Position numbers and translations under genes: made by a program
The notes under the pieces: generated by a model
Database searches by the model: none
Told to the model about the DNA's origin: nothing
What the model saw: the letters and a program-made list of their open reading frames with translations, nothing else
Shown here: positions 36,880 through 48,406 of the stretch, piece after piece
Layout of the letters: the number at the start of each line of letters is the position of its first letter
Position numbering within the stretch: the first letter of the stretch is position 1
NCBI GenBank assembly: GCA_947039515.1
Contig: CAMQYY010000003.1
Coordinates: 23,201-87,200 of the forward strand
Origin: an uncultured Ureaplasma sp.
GTDB taxonomy: Bacteria; Bacillota_I; Bacilli_A; Mycoplasmatales; Mycoplasmoidaceae
DNA: 64,000 bases
Direction of reading: 5' to 3'

Positions 36880-37786
36880 ACCCCTAACATTTGATGAATT
36901 CAAAGGTAAGGAATTTTTAAAAAAAAATTTAATGGTTTATATAGAATCATCTATTAAGAGAGAAACACCATTAGATCACATTCTATTACATGGGTTACCA
37001 GGAACAGGTAAAACAACATTAGCACATATTATTACAAATTACTTTGATAAAAAAATCAAAATAATTCAAGGTACTCAATTACAAAAAATTCCCGATCTTA
37101 TTAATTTTATTTCACTTGTTTCTGAGGGAGATTTTCTATTTATTGATGAGATTCATGCTATGAGTTTTGTATGTTTTGAAACTCTATATTCAATTTTAGA
37201 AGATTTTACTATTGATATTATGGTTGGAAAAGATTTCAATGCAAAATCAACTAGAGTTCAATTACCAAAATTTACTTTAATTGGTGCGACAACTAGTATT
37301 GGTAAAATTCCATCAGCTCTTGAAGAAAGATTTGGTATTTCTTTTTTTATGGATACTTATTCTATAGAAGAAATAAAATTAATAATTAAAAGAACATCAG
37401 AAATTTTTCAATGTGAATTAACATTAGATGAAATTGATTACTTATCTACTTTTTGCAAAGGTGTTCCAAGAATTGCAAATAGATTAATTAAAAGAGTTAA
37501 TGATTATTTAAAAGTTATTAATAATATAAAAGTAGAAGAAATTTTAAAAGAAATGAGTATTTTTCAACTAGGACTCGAAACTATTGATATTGCTTATTTA
37601 AAATTATTATTCAATAATGAAGAACCAATTGGACTTAAAACAATTACCACTACTTTGAATTTAGATCAATACACAATTGAAGATAAAATTGAACCATTCT
37701 TATTAAGCAATAATTTAATTAGAAAGACAATGCGAGGTAGAGAAATTACATCAAAAGGAGTAGAAATAGTTAATGATTTAATTTAA
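36848..37786 (+). CDS. ruvB: Holliday junction DNA helicase RuvB (312 aa; start may be ATG at 36854)
   Basis: RPLTFDEFKGKEFLKKNL, HILLHGLPGTGKTTLAHII, LFIDEIHAM, FTLIGATTSIGKIPSALEERFG. Confidence 0.95.
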   Translation: MQMQVNQQQIRPLTFDEFKGKEFLKKNLMVYIESSIKRETPLDHILLHGLPGTGKTTLAHIITNYFDKKIKIIQGTQLQKIPDLINFISLVSEGDFLFIDEIHAMSFVCFETLYSILEDFTIDIMVGKDFNAKSTRVQLPKFTLIGATTSIGKIPSALEERFGISFFMDTYSIEEIKLIIKRTSEIFQCELTLDEIDYLSTFCKGVPRIANRLIKRVNDYLKVINNIKVEEILKEMSIFQLGLETIDIAYLKLLFNNEEPIGLKTITTTLNLDQYTIEDKIEPFLLSNNLIRKTMRGREITSKGVEIVNDLI

Positions 37787-37808
37787 TAAGTTAAAATATT
37801 TAAATATT

Positions 37809-38729
37809 ATGATTTATAACATTTACTACACTGATAAAAATTTGCTTGATAAAAAAATTCAAAAACTAACAAATCAAAAACCACAAAACATTTATTTTAA
37901 AGAAAATGATTTTAAAAATATTATTAATTTATTGAAACAAATTAATATATTTGAATCTGAAAAAAAAGTTTTTATTATCCATGATGCTGTATTTTTAAAT
38001 AACATTAAAATTTTTAAAAAAGTAAATGAATTAATAAACGCTATTTTATCATTTAGTGATAACAATATTATTTTCTTATTAAATAATAAGAAAAAAGTAA
38101 TTACTAATAAGGAGATAAATGACTTTCTATCAAAAACAAAAGAAATAATTATTCCAAATTTGACAAATAGAACAAAATCTGAATATATTTTGAAGAATAA
38201 ACTCTTTAAAGAAAATAAATTCAACATAGAAGAAATAAATAATATTACTAATAATTTACCATTAGATTCTATGATAATTGATAATGAACTTAATAAATTA
38301 TCAACGCTTATGATTTCTTCTAATTATGAGGAAAAATTAGATATTTTGTCAGTTTATCAAGAAGGAAATTTATTTGAATTTACAAAAAATTTTTTATTAA
38401 AAAACACTAATGAACTATTTATTTTATATAAAAAATTAATTGAGCAAAAGATTGATGAAATTCAACTTATAGCAATTATTTCTAATGAATTAATTAATAT
38501 TTTATTATTCAAAAAAATCTATGAAACTAATAAAAATATTAAAGAAATAGCAATCATTTTAGAAATGAATGAATTTGTTTTAAAAAATTATGCAAATACA
38601 TATAACTTTGTATGTGTTAAATATTTGACAATAATAATTAATCAACTATATTTATTAGATAAGGAAATAAAAAGTTTTTCAGATAATAAAAAAACAATTT
38701 TCAGCTTTTTTTTATTAAAATATTTATAG
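37809..38729 (+). CDS. holA: DNA polymerase III delta subunit-like (306 aa)
   Basis: MIYNIYYTDKNLLDKKIQKL..., EKKVFIIHDAVFLNN, LPLDSMIIDNELNKL; HolA-like domain pattern. Confidence 0.7.
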   Translation: MIYNIYYTDKNLLDKKIQKLTNQKPQNIYFKENDFKNIINLLKQINIFESEKKVFIIHDAVFLNNIKIFKKVNELINAILSFSDNNIIFLLNNKKKVITNKEINDFLSKTKEIIIPNLTNRTKSEYILKNKLFKENKFNIEEINNITNNLPLDSMIIDNELNKLSTLMISSNYEEKLDILSVYQEGNLFEFTKNFLLKNTNELFILYKKLIEQKIDEIQLIAIISNELINILLFKKIYETNKNIKEIAIILEMNEFVLKNYANTYNFVCVKYLTIIINQLYLLDKEIKSFSDNKKTIFSFFLLKYL

Positions 38730-38744
38730 AGGTTTAATAATAAT

Positions 38745-40013
38745 ATGATAAGTATTTATGAAAAAATTATTAAAAATTTAAATGTTGTTTTATTTTATAA
38801 AGAAACAACTATTTTATTATCAATAGATCAAAATTTTTACAATTCTGTAAGTAATTTAATAAATATTTGTAACTATATAGAAAATAATGAAAAATTAGAA
38901 GTAAAACAAACTCCAGATTATATTTTATTAATGGAAAGTATCACAGAAAAAAAATTTATCATAGAAGAATTAGAAAATATTGATTTATCAAATGTAACTA
39001 ATGAACTTGATAATATGAAGATTATTGTAAAAAATGCAATAAAAAAAGATATTGAAGAAATTTCTCTTATTTTAAGAAAAGAATTAATTGATAAGCTTGA
39101 CAAAAAAGAAAGTGATGAAGCTAAAACTTCTAATATTGTAGAAGATAAAACAATAGATAAAGAAAAAGAATCATTTAATAACAATCCCAATTTAGGTACA
39201 TTTGAGCAAAGAAATGCAAGTTCTATCAATCAAATAGCAAATAGCATGATTGAACAACAGGCTCAATCATTAATGTTTATGGATATGAATAATGGTAAAT
39301 TATATAGATTTACTTCAAAACCAAAAATAATCCCAATAATTAAAAATATATTACTAGTTTTAGTAGCATTATTGGCAGTAATTTTATTAGTTTCAAGTAT
39401 TATTAGTTTAACATTTTCAGGAGTTAATGGTAGCATTCCTGTTTTTGCTTTTATATCTCCTATAGTTAACCCTTATAAAGATATGCTTGTTTTAAATAAT
39501 CCTAATAACATATTTGGGAATATATTCATATACATTGGAATGGCATTAATAGCCTTTAGTGTAATATCTTCTTTAAAGAAGAGTAGATCAAATGAAAATA
39601 TTCGATATTCTATGAAAATTTCAACATATATAATGCCAGTTATTTTCTTTCTTTTAATTTCATCTATTGAAAATTTTTCAATTAGTGGAACCGTTGTTTT
39701 TTCTTGAACAAAAATATTTAACAACCTAGATAAAACAGGAATCACGTGAGTTTGACCTAATGGAATACAATGCATCTCAATAAATTTAGATGCATATGAT
39801 AGACTTTTAGCAATTTTTGTTTTAACAATAATAGCTTATGTAATTATTGGAATAATTTTTCTATTATTTGTTGTTTCTCATAATTATAAACCTAAAGATG
39901 ATTTTGAAAAATTAAATAGTATTAGACAAAGTTATATAAATGATATTAAATCTGGGAAAATTGATATGAGTGATCCAAGTATGTTTCCTCCTCCTAGAAG
40001 ATTCCCTTTTTAA
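38745..40013 (+). CDS. Hypothetical multi-TM membrane protein (422 aa)
   Basis: ORF 38745-39707 continues through TGA codons to TAA at 40011; N-terminal soluble/charged half, C-terminal TMs, tail DMSDPSMFPPPRRFPF. Confidence 0.7.
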
Positions 40014-40072
40014 GAAAGTGATAAATAAAAATTTTTAAAAAGTATTTTTCTTTATCTTTTAATTTATACAAA

Positions 40073-40990
40073 ATGCATAATTTAGAAACATATCAAATTT
40101 TAACTAAAAAACAAAAATTTCTAAAAACTGTTTTCCCATTTTATCCAGTTAAATTTTTTTCTACAATAAATTATAGTGTAATAATCGCATTTATGTTAGC
40201 TCTTAGAATAGTATTAGGTTTCTTTAATATTAATCTAATTTCATTTGGTATTTCCTTATCATTTGCTTGATTGCCAATATATATTGTTGGTTGATTTTTT
40301 GGACCAATAATAGGACTTTTTTTTGGAATAGCTACGGATGTTATAAATTACTTAATTAATGGTGGTGTTTGGTTTTGAATGTATGGTATTCAAGAATTAA
40401 TGATTGGAATAATAGCCGGTTGTATTAGCATTATTTATCATAAAATGAAATCAAAACCAATTATTTTTGATTTAATAATCCAAAAGATAATCATTTATTC
40501 TTTTGTTCTTTTTTCAATAATATACTTATTAATTCACTTTAATGATATTATAAATAAAATATTTAGTTCAGGTTCTAGTGTTGATAATATTGAAATTTAT
40601 TTAGGAATTTCAATTACTTTTATTGTTATATTTCTAATAGTAATTGAAATAGTCAATTACTCCTTTAAAAAGAATAACTTTAAAAATAGTACTTCTTTTA
40701 TGAGATATAAACTTTTCATTTACTTAACAATTTTATTTGTAATTAGCACAGTTTTAATGAGTTTTATTTTAGGTCCAATTACATTTATTGAATTTTGAAA
40801 ATTTCAGCATAATGGAAATTTACCATCAGGTCTAATTAAGTATGGAAATTTTTATTATCTAATTCCAAGAATTTTAAAGGAAACAATAAAAACACCGATA
40901 TATATTATTTTATCTTTTCTATTAATATCAATAATTAATCCATATTTTGATAATCTCTTTAAAAAAAATAAATATAAATATCAAAGATAA
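40073..40990 (+). CDS. ECF transporter S component-like membrane protein (305 aa)
   Basis: IIAFMLALRIVLGFFNINLISFGISLSFAWLPIYIVGWFFGPIIGLFFGIATDVINYLI. Confidence 0.65.
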
Positions 40991-41016
40991 AGATGAAAAA
41001 AAGGAATTAATCAAAA

Positions 41017-42186
41017 ATGACAAAAATAATAGCAACATATGGCCCAAGTATTAAAAATAGTAATAAGAAAATTACTGAAAGAAATATTTTTAACCTTTTA
41101 CAATCAGGTGTAAATATTTTTAGATTCAATGCATCACATGGTTCAAATGATGAAAAAAAAAATGATATTGATCTAATAAGAAAAGTAGCTAAAAAAAATA
41201 ACAAGATTGTTAAAATACTTTATGATACAAAAGGACCTGAAATAAGATTAGGAAATTTTAATGAAAAAATAGTAATTAAAAAAAATCAAATAATCAAGAT
41301 GATTTTTGATGGAAATTTATTATGTAATGATAAAGAATTTTCAATATACGGTGACTTTGATAAAAATTTACTTTTGAAAAATATTACCTTAAATAGTTAT
41401 ATTTATATTGATGATGGTAATTTAACACTTATTGTTAAATTTATTGATGAAAATTCTTTAACCTTAGAATGCTGTAATGATTGATCTTCAACTAATAATA
41501 AAAAAGTAACATTTCCAAGAATTGATTTTGTATCTGAAAACGTGAGTAAAAGAGATAAAGAAGATATTATTTTTGCATGTTCTGAAAAATGTGAATATAT
41601 TGCTCTATCCTTTTTAACTAAAATAGAACAATTGAATAATTTTAAAAAAATAGTTTTAGAGAATAACTATCATCCTTATTTAATTGGTAAAATTGAAAAT
41701 GAAACTGCTATTAAAAATATTGATTCTCTTATAGATAATTGTGATTCAATTATGATTGCTAGAGGAGATTTAGCAACTGAAACATCATATGAATTGATTC
41801 CGGAATATCAAAATATGATTGTTGAAAAATGTTCAATAGCAAAAAAACCAGTAATTTTGGCAACAGAAATTTTAGCTAGTTGTGAAAGAAATTTAAGACC
41901 AACAAGAGCAGAAGTAACAGACGCTTATTTTGCTATTACATCTGATGTTGATATTTTAATGCTTTCTGGAGAAACTGCTAATGGTATAGATCCCATTAAT
42001 GCTGTTAAAATTTTAAAAACAATTATTGATAAATATGAAAAAAAATATTTTGAAACAAAGGAAATAAATGCAGATAACTTTGAAATTTCAAAATCTAATA
42101 AAAACATTTTTTATATTTTAAAAAAAGTAGATTTAAAAAAAGAAAATAATTACTTTCTATATAAGAATATATACATAAATTTTTAA
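41017..42186 (+). CDS. pyk: Pyruvate kinase, short form lacking most of the C-terminal domain (389 aa)
   Basis: KIIATYGPSIKN, NIFRFNASHGSN, LYDTKGPEIRLG, IMIARGDLATE, RPTRAEVTDAYFAI, LSGETANG. Confidence 0.9.
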
Positions 42187-42220
42187 TGTATATTTAATAT
42201 CTTATTTATATTAAATAGTA

Positions 42221-42242
42221 TAATGTATATTAATATACATTA
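42221..42242. repeat. 22-nt perfect palindrome TAATGTATATTAATATACATTA
   Basis: Read directly; 16 nt upstream of pepA start. Confidence 0.7.
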
Positions 42243-42257
42243 TTTTTAAGGAATCAT

Positions 42258-43625
42258 ATGAAAATAAATGAAAACAAAATAAAAACAAAATATAGTTTAA
42301 CAGCTATTAAAAAAGATGATTCTCAAAATATTGACAATTCAAAAAAATATTCAATTTTTGAAGATAAAGAAATAAAAGGAAAATTATTCTATATTATGCC
42401 TGAAAAATTTTCAGGATATGAATTATATAATAGTTTAATATCACAATTAAAAAGCTATATTGGAATAGATATAAATGTTAATTTAGATTCTTTTTTATCT
42501 ATTATTGATTCAAATGATAATGAAAAATTCTTTTTTTCATTAACTCCAGCTCTTAATTTTATTAGTAAAACTCCTTATACTAGAAAAACAAAAGAAGTGA
42601 AAACAGTTAATTTTAATTTACTTTTTAAAGATATTAAAAAATATGAATCAATTCTAAATGAGTCACTTAATATTTCAAGCGATCAAACATTTTGTAGAAA
42701 ATTACAAGATATGCCTTCAGCTGATATGTATCCACAAACTTTTGTTGATGAAATGGAAAATTTATTTTCTGATGTTAAATCAAAAGTTAAAATTTCTATC
42801 ATGTCATATGATGAATTAGTTAAAAAAGGTCTTTTATTATTAACAGGTGTTGGCAAAGCTGCAGATGAAGAAAAATTTTTACCAAAATTAATGGTTATTG
42901 AATACAATAATTCGAGTTCAAAAGATAAATATGCTTTTGTAGGTAAAGGTGTTTGTTTTGATACCGGTGGTATGAATATTAAAACAGGCCCTAATATGAG
43001 ATGAATGAAATATGACATGAGTGGTGCTGCTATTGTAGGTTCTGCTTTGCATTCATTAGTTAAAAATGAAATTAAAACAAATGTTGTTGCTGTAATGCCA
43101 TTAGTTCTTAATTTAGTTAGTTCAAATGCACAAAGACCGGATGACATTATTACTTCATATTCGGGAAAAACTGTTGAAATGGATAATACTGATGCTGAGG
43201 GGAGATTAATATTAGCTGATGCATTAACTTATGCAGCAAAAGATTTAAAAGCAACACATTTATTTGATGTAGCTACTTTAACTGGTGCAATGGTTTATAG
43301 TTTAGGTGATACATATACAGGTGTGTGATCAACTTCTGATGAAATTTGAAAACAAATTGAAGATGCTTCGATTATTTCAGGTGAACAAGTTTGAAGATTG
43401 CCTTTTCATCATGAGTTTACTAAAATGTTGAAATCTAATTTTGCAGATATAGCTAATTCTGTTTCAGGACCAAAAGCAGGATCTAGTAGAGCTGCTTGTT
43501 TCTTAAAAGAATTTACAATGAAAAAACATTATTCACATTTTGATGTTGCTGCAACTGCTGATAAAGATAATATTGGAACAGGTATTATTTTAAGAACATT
43601 GTATAATATTGCTAAATCACAATAA
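42258..43625 (+). CDS. pepA: Leucyl aminopeptidase, M17 family (455 aa)
   Basis: YAFVGKGVCFDTGGMNIKTGPNM, MKYDMSGAAIVGSAL, NTDAEGRLILADAL; three ORFs in one frame. Confidence 0.95.
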
Positions 43626-43655
43626 TAATTTTTGTTTAAGGACTTTTAAAGAAGT

Positions 43656-44549
43656 ATGAATGCTTTTAAAAAATATATAATAGGATTTTCTATCACTGCA
43701 TTTGCTGTTGTTACAGGCTTATCAGTTGGTTTATTTTGAACTTTAAATAACTTTTCTAACCCGAATGTTAGATTTTATTCAAAAACTAATTATGAAGCTA
43801 AAAACCACAAATATGAGAGTTTAGAAACCATTGGAACCTCTACATTAGAAGCTGCTAAAGGAACAAAAGCAATTAATGATGGCAATTATATATTTACTTT
43901 TGGTTCTAATGCTTATTCTGAAACTAATTTAGCACTTTATGGTCAAAATTGAAATGCTGCAGAATTTTTATTAAATTATAATTCACCGTCTTTTAATGTT
44001 TCAAGAGATGCTTTAATGCCCAAACTATATGATGTTTTTTATGGTGGATATACTGTTGATCAACCAAATGTAATTCCATCTTTTGTAAACTATATTGATG
44101 TTATTAATACGAAATCAATTATTGACAATAGTATTAATTTCATTTCAAAACAAAAAGAAACATATATAGATGGTAATGGTAATTCAGTTAACAAAATAGA
44201 TGAAAGTTTAAAGTTCAGTTTTACTCCAGAATTTTTAGAATATTCTATTACGGAAAATAAAGAAGACGATCCAATAGTTAAAACATTTAGAGATTATGAA
44301 GGAGTTAATACATACTTAACAATAACTAATTTTTTGAATAATTATTGAGGGCCAACGATTTCTCCTCCATCAGAAGAAGAAACACCAGAAGGTGAAGACC
44401 CGCCTCCACCACCAAATTACAATAAATTTTTTGCAATGGCCTTTAGAAATTATGAAGGTAATATTGAATATAAATATATTGAAAATGGAAAAACAACTAT
44501 TGAGGAGATAGTTACATTTTATAAATTAGCCGAAATTACACCTGAATAA
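43656..44549 (+). CDS. Putative secreted/surface protein (297 aa)
   Basis: N-terminal hydrophobic segment MNAFKKYIIGFSITAFAVVTGLSVGLFWTL; SPPSEEETPEGEDPPPPPNY low-complexity linker near C-term. Confidence 0.65.
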
Positions 44550-45629
44550 CTATTTGAACAAATTTATTTGTTCATTTTTTTTATAGCTAATCGATTTTTT
44601 TAATTTTTTAGCAGATACTGATAGCAATCTTATTTCGAAGAAATCTCATGTTTCCAAAAATAAGTCTAAAAATATAGTAACTATTTCTTCCTTTGTATTA
44701 ATATAACTCTTTATTGTTTTGGTTTTTGTAATATTTTTTTTATATTCTTTCTGATATTTTATAACAAAAGTTGAAGCAACTAAATTTTTTGATAATAATC
44801 TTTTAGAAATTTGTTCAGATAATAAATAAATTTTATTAATAATAATTTGCTTATCATCAACACCAACACTAAATGTGTGATCAACAGAGATACTTTTTGG
44901 CATATTCATATCAATATTAATAACATCATCTCCATTACCGTTTAAATTATTATATAAATTTAAATAAGTCAATCCTAATTTTTGAACTAAATAATCACGA
45001 TCATTATATTCCATAAATTCTTTAACAGTATTAATGTTTTTCGATAAAAGAAATAATTTCATTGATTCTCCAACCATATGAATATCACCTATATTTTTAT
45101 TCCATATTTTATTTTTTACATCTTTTTTAAACAATTTTAGAAATTTATTTTCATGCTTTTCATTTCCTGCAACTTTTGCTAGAAATTTTGTATCACTTAT
45201 CCCAATAGTAACATCAATATCCAATTCACTTTTTACTAATTCAATTATTTTCATAGCTAAAACATCATAACTATTATGATATTTTTCTAAAATATCAGTA
45301 ACATCAATAAAACACTCATCAATGGAAACTACTTCAATATTAGATGTTATATTTTCTTTTAATAAGGCAAAAAATTTTTTTGAAAATGTTTTATATAAGT
45401 AATATTTTGGTTCTGAAATATAAAGATTATTGCATATTTTCTTTGCTTCATAAAGTTTCATACCAGCCTTTATTCCTAATTTTCTGGCAAGTGAATTTGA
45501 AGTTAAAATAACTGATTTATTATGCTTATTAGTAACAACCATTGGTAATAAGGAAATTTTTTTCTCAAATATTTCCTCAACACTTGCATAAAATCTGTCT
45601 ATATCTATATGAAATATAATTCTATTCAT
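44550..45629 (-). CDS. dinB: Y-family DNA polymerase IV (359 aa)
   Basis: IIFHIDIDRFYASVEEIF, VVSIDECFIDVTDIL, VTIGISDTKFLAKVAG. Confidence 0.95.
44556..44582 (+). terminator. Intrinsic terminator downstream of the 43656-44549 gene
   Basis: GAACAAA-TTTA-TTTGTTC followed by ATTTTTTTT. Confidence 0.7.
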
Positions 45630-46356
45630 GCTTGAATATACCTATAAATTCTTTATTATTATTTTTAGCTCCTAATATAGGTGATTCCAATATTTGTAAA
45701 AGAATGTAATTATTTTCTTTTGCATATGAACAAATTTTATTAATTGCAAAGTTATGATATTTTTGATCCTTAATATGACCTTTACATTTTTTAATTATTT
45801 TTTCATTTAACTCAAATTGAGGTTTTATTAAAATTACTAAAAGATGATCATCAGATTTTTCTATATCTTTAATTGAATCAAAAACAATAGTTGAACTTGT
45901 GAATGATAAATCAGATAAGATAATATCTATTTTTTCATTTATTATTTCACTATTTAATTTTTTAATATTTGTTTTTTCAAGGTTAATAACTTTTGAATTA
46001 TTTAATAATTTTTTATGTAATTGATTAATTCCGACATCAACAGCAAAAATTTTCTTAGATTTTTCTTGTAAGCAACAATCAACAAAACCACCAGTTGAAG
46101 CACCTAAATCAAGAACATTTTTATTTCTAAAATCTATTCCATATTTATCAATAGTAAATTTTAATTTTTCTCCAGCCCTAGAAACATATCTTAAATTATC
46201 AATAATTTTTATATCATCATTCTCATTAACCATAAAAGAAGGTTTATTAACAATTAAATTATTGACTGAAATATTATTATTTTTAATCAACATTTGAGCT
46301 TTATTTCTTGATTCAATAATATTTTTTTCAACTAAAAAAAAATCTAATCTATACAT
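45622..46356 (-). CDS. tlyA: TlyA-family rRNA methyltransferase/hemolysin-like protein (244 aa)
   Basis: S4-like N-term MYRLDFFLVEKNIIESRNKAQMLIKNNNISVN, VLDLGASTGGFVDCCLQ, AVDVGINQL. Confidence 0.9.
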   Translation of the reverse strand: MYRLDFFLVEKNIIESRNKAQMLIKNNNISVNNLIVNKPSFMVNENDDIKIIDNLRYVSRAGEKLKFTIDKYGIDFRNKNVLDLGASTGGFVDCCLQEKSKKIFAVDVGINQLHKKLLNNSKVINLEKTNIKKLNSEIINEKIDIILSDLSFTSSTIVFDSIKDIEKSDDHLLVILIKPQFELNEKIIKKCKGHIKDQKYHNFAINKICSYAKENNYILLQILESPILGAKNNNKEFIGIFKHE

Positions 46357-46360
46357 ATGA

Positions 46361-47509
46361 TTAATTAATAGATTTTGGGTTTAAAAATTTAAAAATTTTT
46401 GAATTCATTTTCCCATTTCTAACATTTATAAAATAGAAGATAAAAGCAGCGATTAATCCTATAATTAAACCAACTATTAATGGTATATAATTACTACCCA
46501 TATTTAATCAATCATTATCACTTAAAGAAATTAAAATAACCGGAATAGAAGCAATTATAAATCCAGACCCCATAGAAGAAATTAAAAAAGGCTTTTTTGC
46601 ATTTAAGAATTTTATTAATAATGTTGATGAAAATAATCCAATAACAAACATCATAAATATAACAATTATAATTGGTAGTTGATCAGCATTACCAATCATT
46701 AAATTTCTTACAGCATTAAATAAATCATAATTTATATTAAAGATATTTAATATAATAATAAAAGAAATTCCAGGTATCAAAAAAAGACCACCTGATAAGA
46801 ATCCTCCAATTAAATAAGCTCAAATTTTATCTTCTATAACTATAAAATTAGCATTAAAAGGCATAAAAGTTATTCCAGTGCCTCCATTTGTTGGTACTGG
46901 TAAAACAGCACCATTAAATTCAGAAATAAATCTAATTAGAATAGATAAAGACAAGATTAATATAATAGAACCAATAAATAATAAAATATTTAATTTTCTA
47001 TCTTTTTCATTAATATTTTTAGAAATTTCACTTCCTAATGAATATATAGGAATTGCAGGTTTTAATATTTTTAAAAAAGTTGGTATTGAAAATAAATTGA
47101 ATGTTAAAACAAAACCAAGAAATAAGTTACCTCAAGAATTTTGAATTATTCAATCATAAAAATAAATTATAAAAAATGAAATAAGTGTTCATAAAACTAA
47201 AAAAAATGAAAATTTTAAAAATGACCCTATTTTTTCTTTAAAAGGTATTGATCTTGAAAAAATATAAATATTATTAACAAATTTATCATAATAAGAAACC
47301 AATAATAAATAACATGAACCACTAACTCCTGTTATAAAATTAAAAATAGATAAAAAGAATGCATTAATGAATTGAATAAGTAAAACTTTAAAATTATTTT
47401 TTTCGATTAAATCTTCATCAATATAATTTATTTCTTCTTCTTCAATTTCAATAATATTTTTGTTTATATTATCTTGATTTATATCTCTATTATTATTGCT
47501 TTTTTTCAT
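46361..47509 (-). CDS. DUF368-like polytopic membrane protein (382 aa)
   Basis: FNFITGVSGSCYLLLVSYYDKF repeated later as LFLIPGISFIIILNIFNINYDLF; ~9 TMs; code-4 continuous. Confidence 0.6.
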
Positions 47510-47617
47510 ATTTTTCCTTATAATAATAACAATAATTTGAATTGGTTTTTATTTTATATAAAATTTAAAATTTATATAAAATTTTACTATAATTTTTGAT
47601 TAAAGTCAATTAAGCAT

Positions 47618-48406
47618 ATGAGGTATATTTTGTTGAATAATTCCGAATATATTTTAATTAAAAATGAGAAATTCGATAACATAGTTTTTATTCATGACAT
47701 TAGAAATTCAGGAAAAGATAGTTTTAATTTATTTAAAGATTTGGATATAGATTATAATTACTATTCTTTTGACCTTCCTAACCATGGGTTTAGTGAAATT
47801 GATTTGGGTAGGGATATATCCATAGAATTAATTTTGAATAAGGTAATCGAATTTGTTGTTGAAAAAAAAATAGACAAAATAATTTTTATATTAGATTCTA
47901 TGTCTACTCTTTTTACAAAGGATTTAGAGGAATATTTTAATAATAATATTAAAAAAATAATTCTAATAAACCCATTTAATAAATATATTAAATATAGTAG
48001 TTTAATATATAAAAATGCCTTTTTTACACTAAATAAATTAGAAAATTTATATTATGAGCAAAATATGATTTTTAATATCGATGAACTTTTAAATAATCAA
48101 GAATGATTAAATTGAATTGACCAAAAAAAAGAGAATATTTGAAAAAATGAAATGCAATTTAGATTTTTAATTAATGATATTTTTTCTTGGAAAAATGTTA
48201 ATAAATATCTTAAAGAAATCAAAAAAATTTATAATAAGTGTGACATAATTTTATCTGAAAAAGATATATTCTGTGATTATAAGGAAAATTTAAAATTATT
48301 TTCCAATTTTAAAGAATCTACACATGTTCTAAAGAATACAGGACATGATATTATTTGAGATAATAAAAAAGAATATATAGAAATTATAAAAGGAATATTA
48401 AAGTAG
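47618..48406 (+). CDS. Alpha/beta hydrolase-like protein (262 aa)
   Basis: IVFIHDIRNSGKDS, SFDLPNHGFSE, IIFILDSMSTL, TGHDIIW C-terminal His. Confidence 0.6.
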
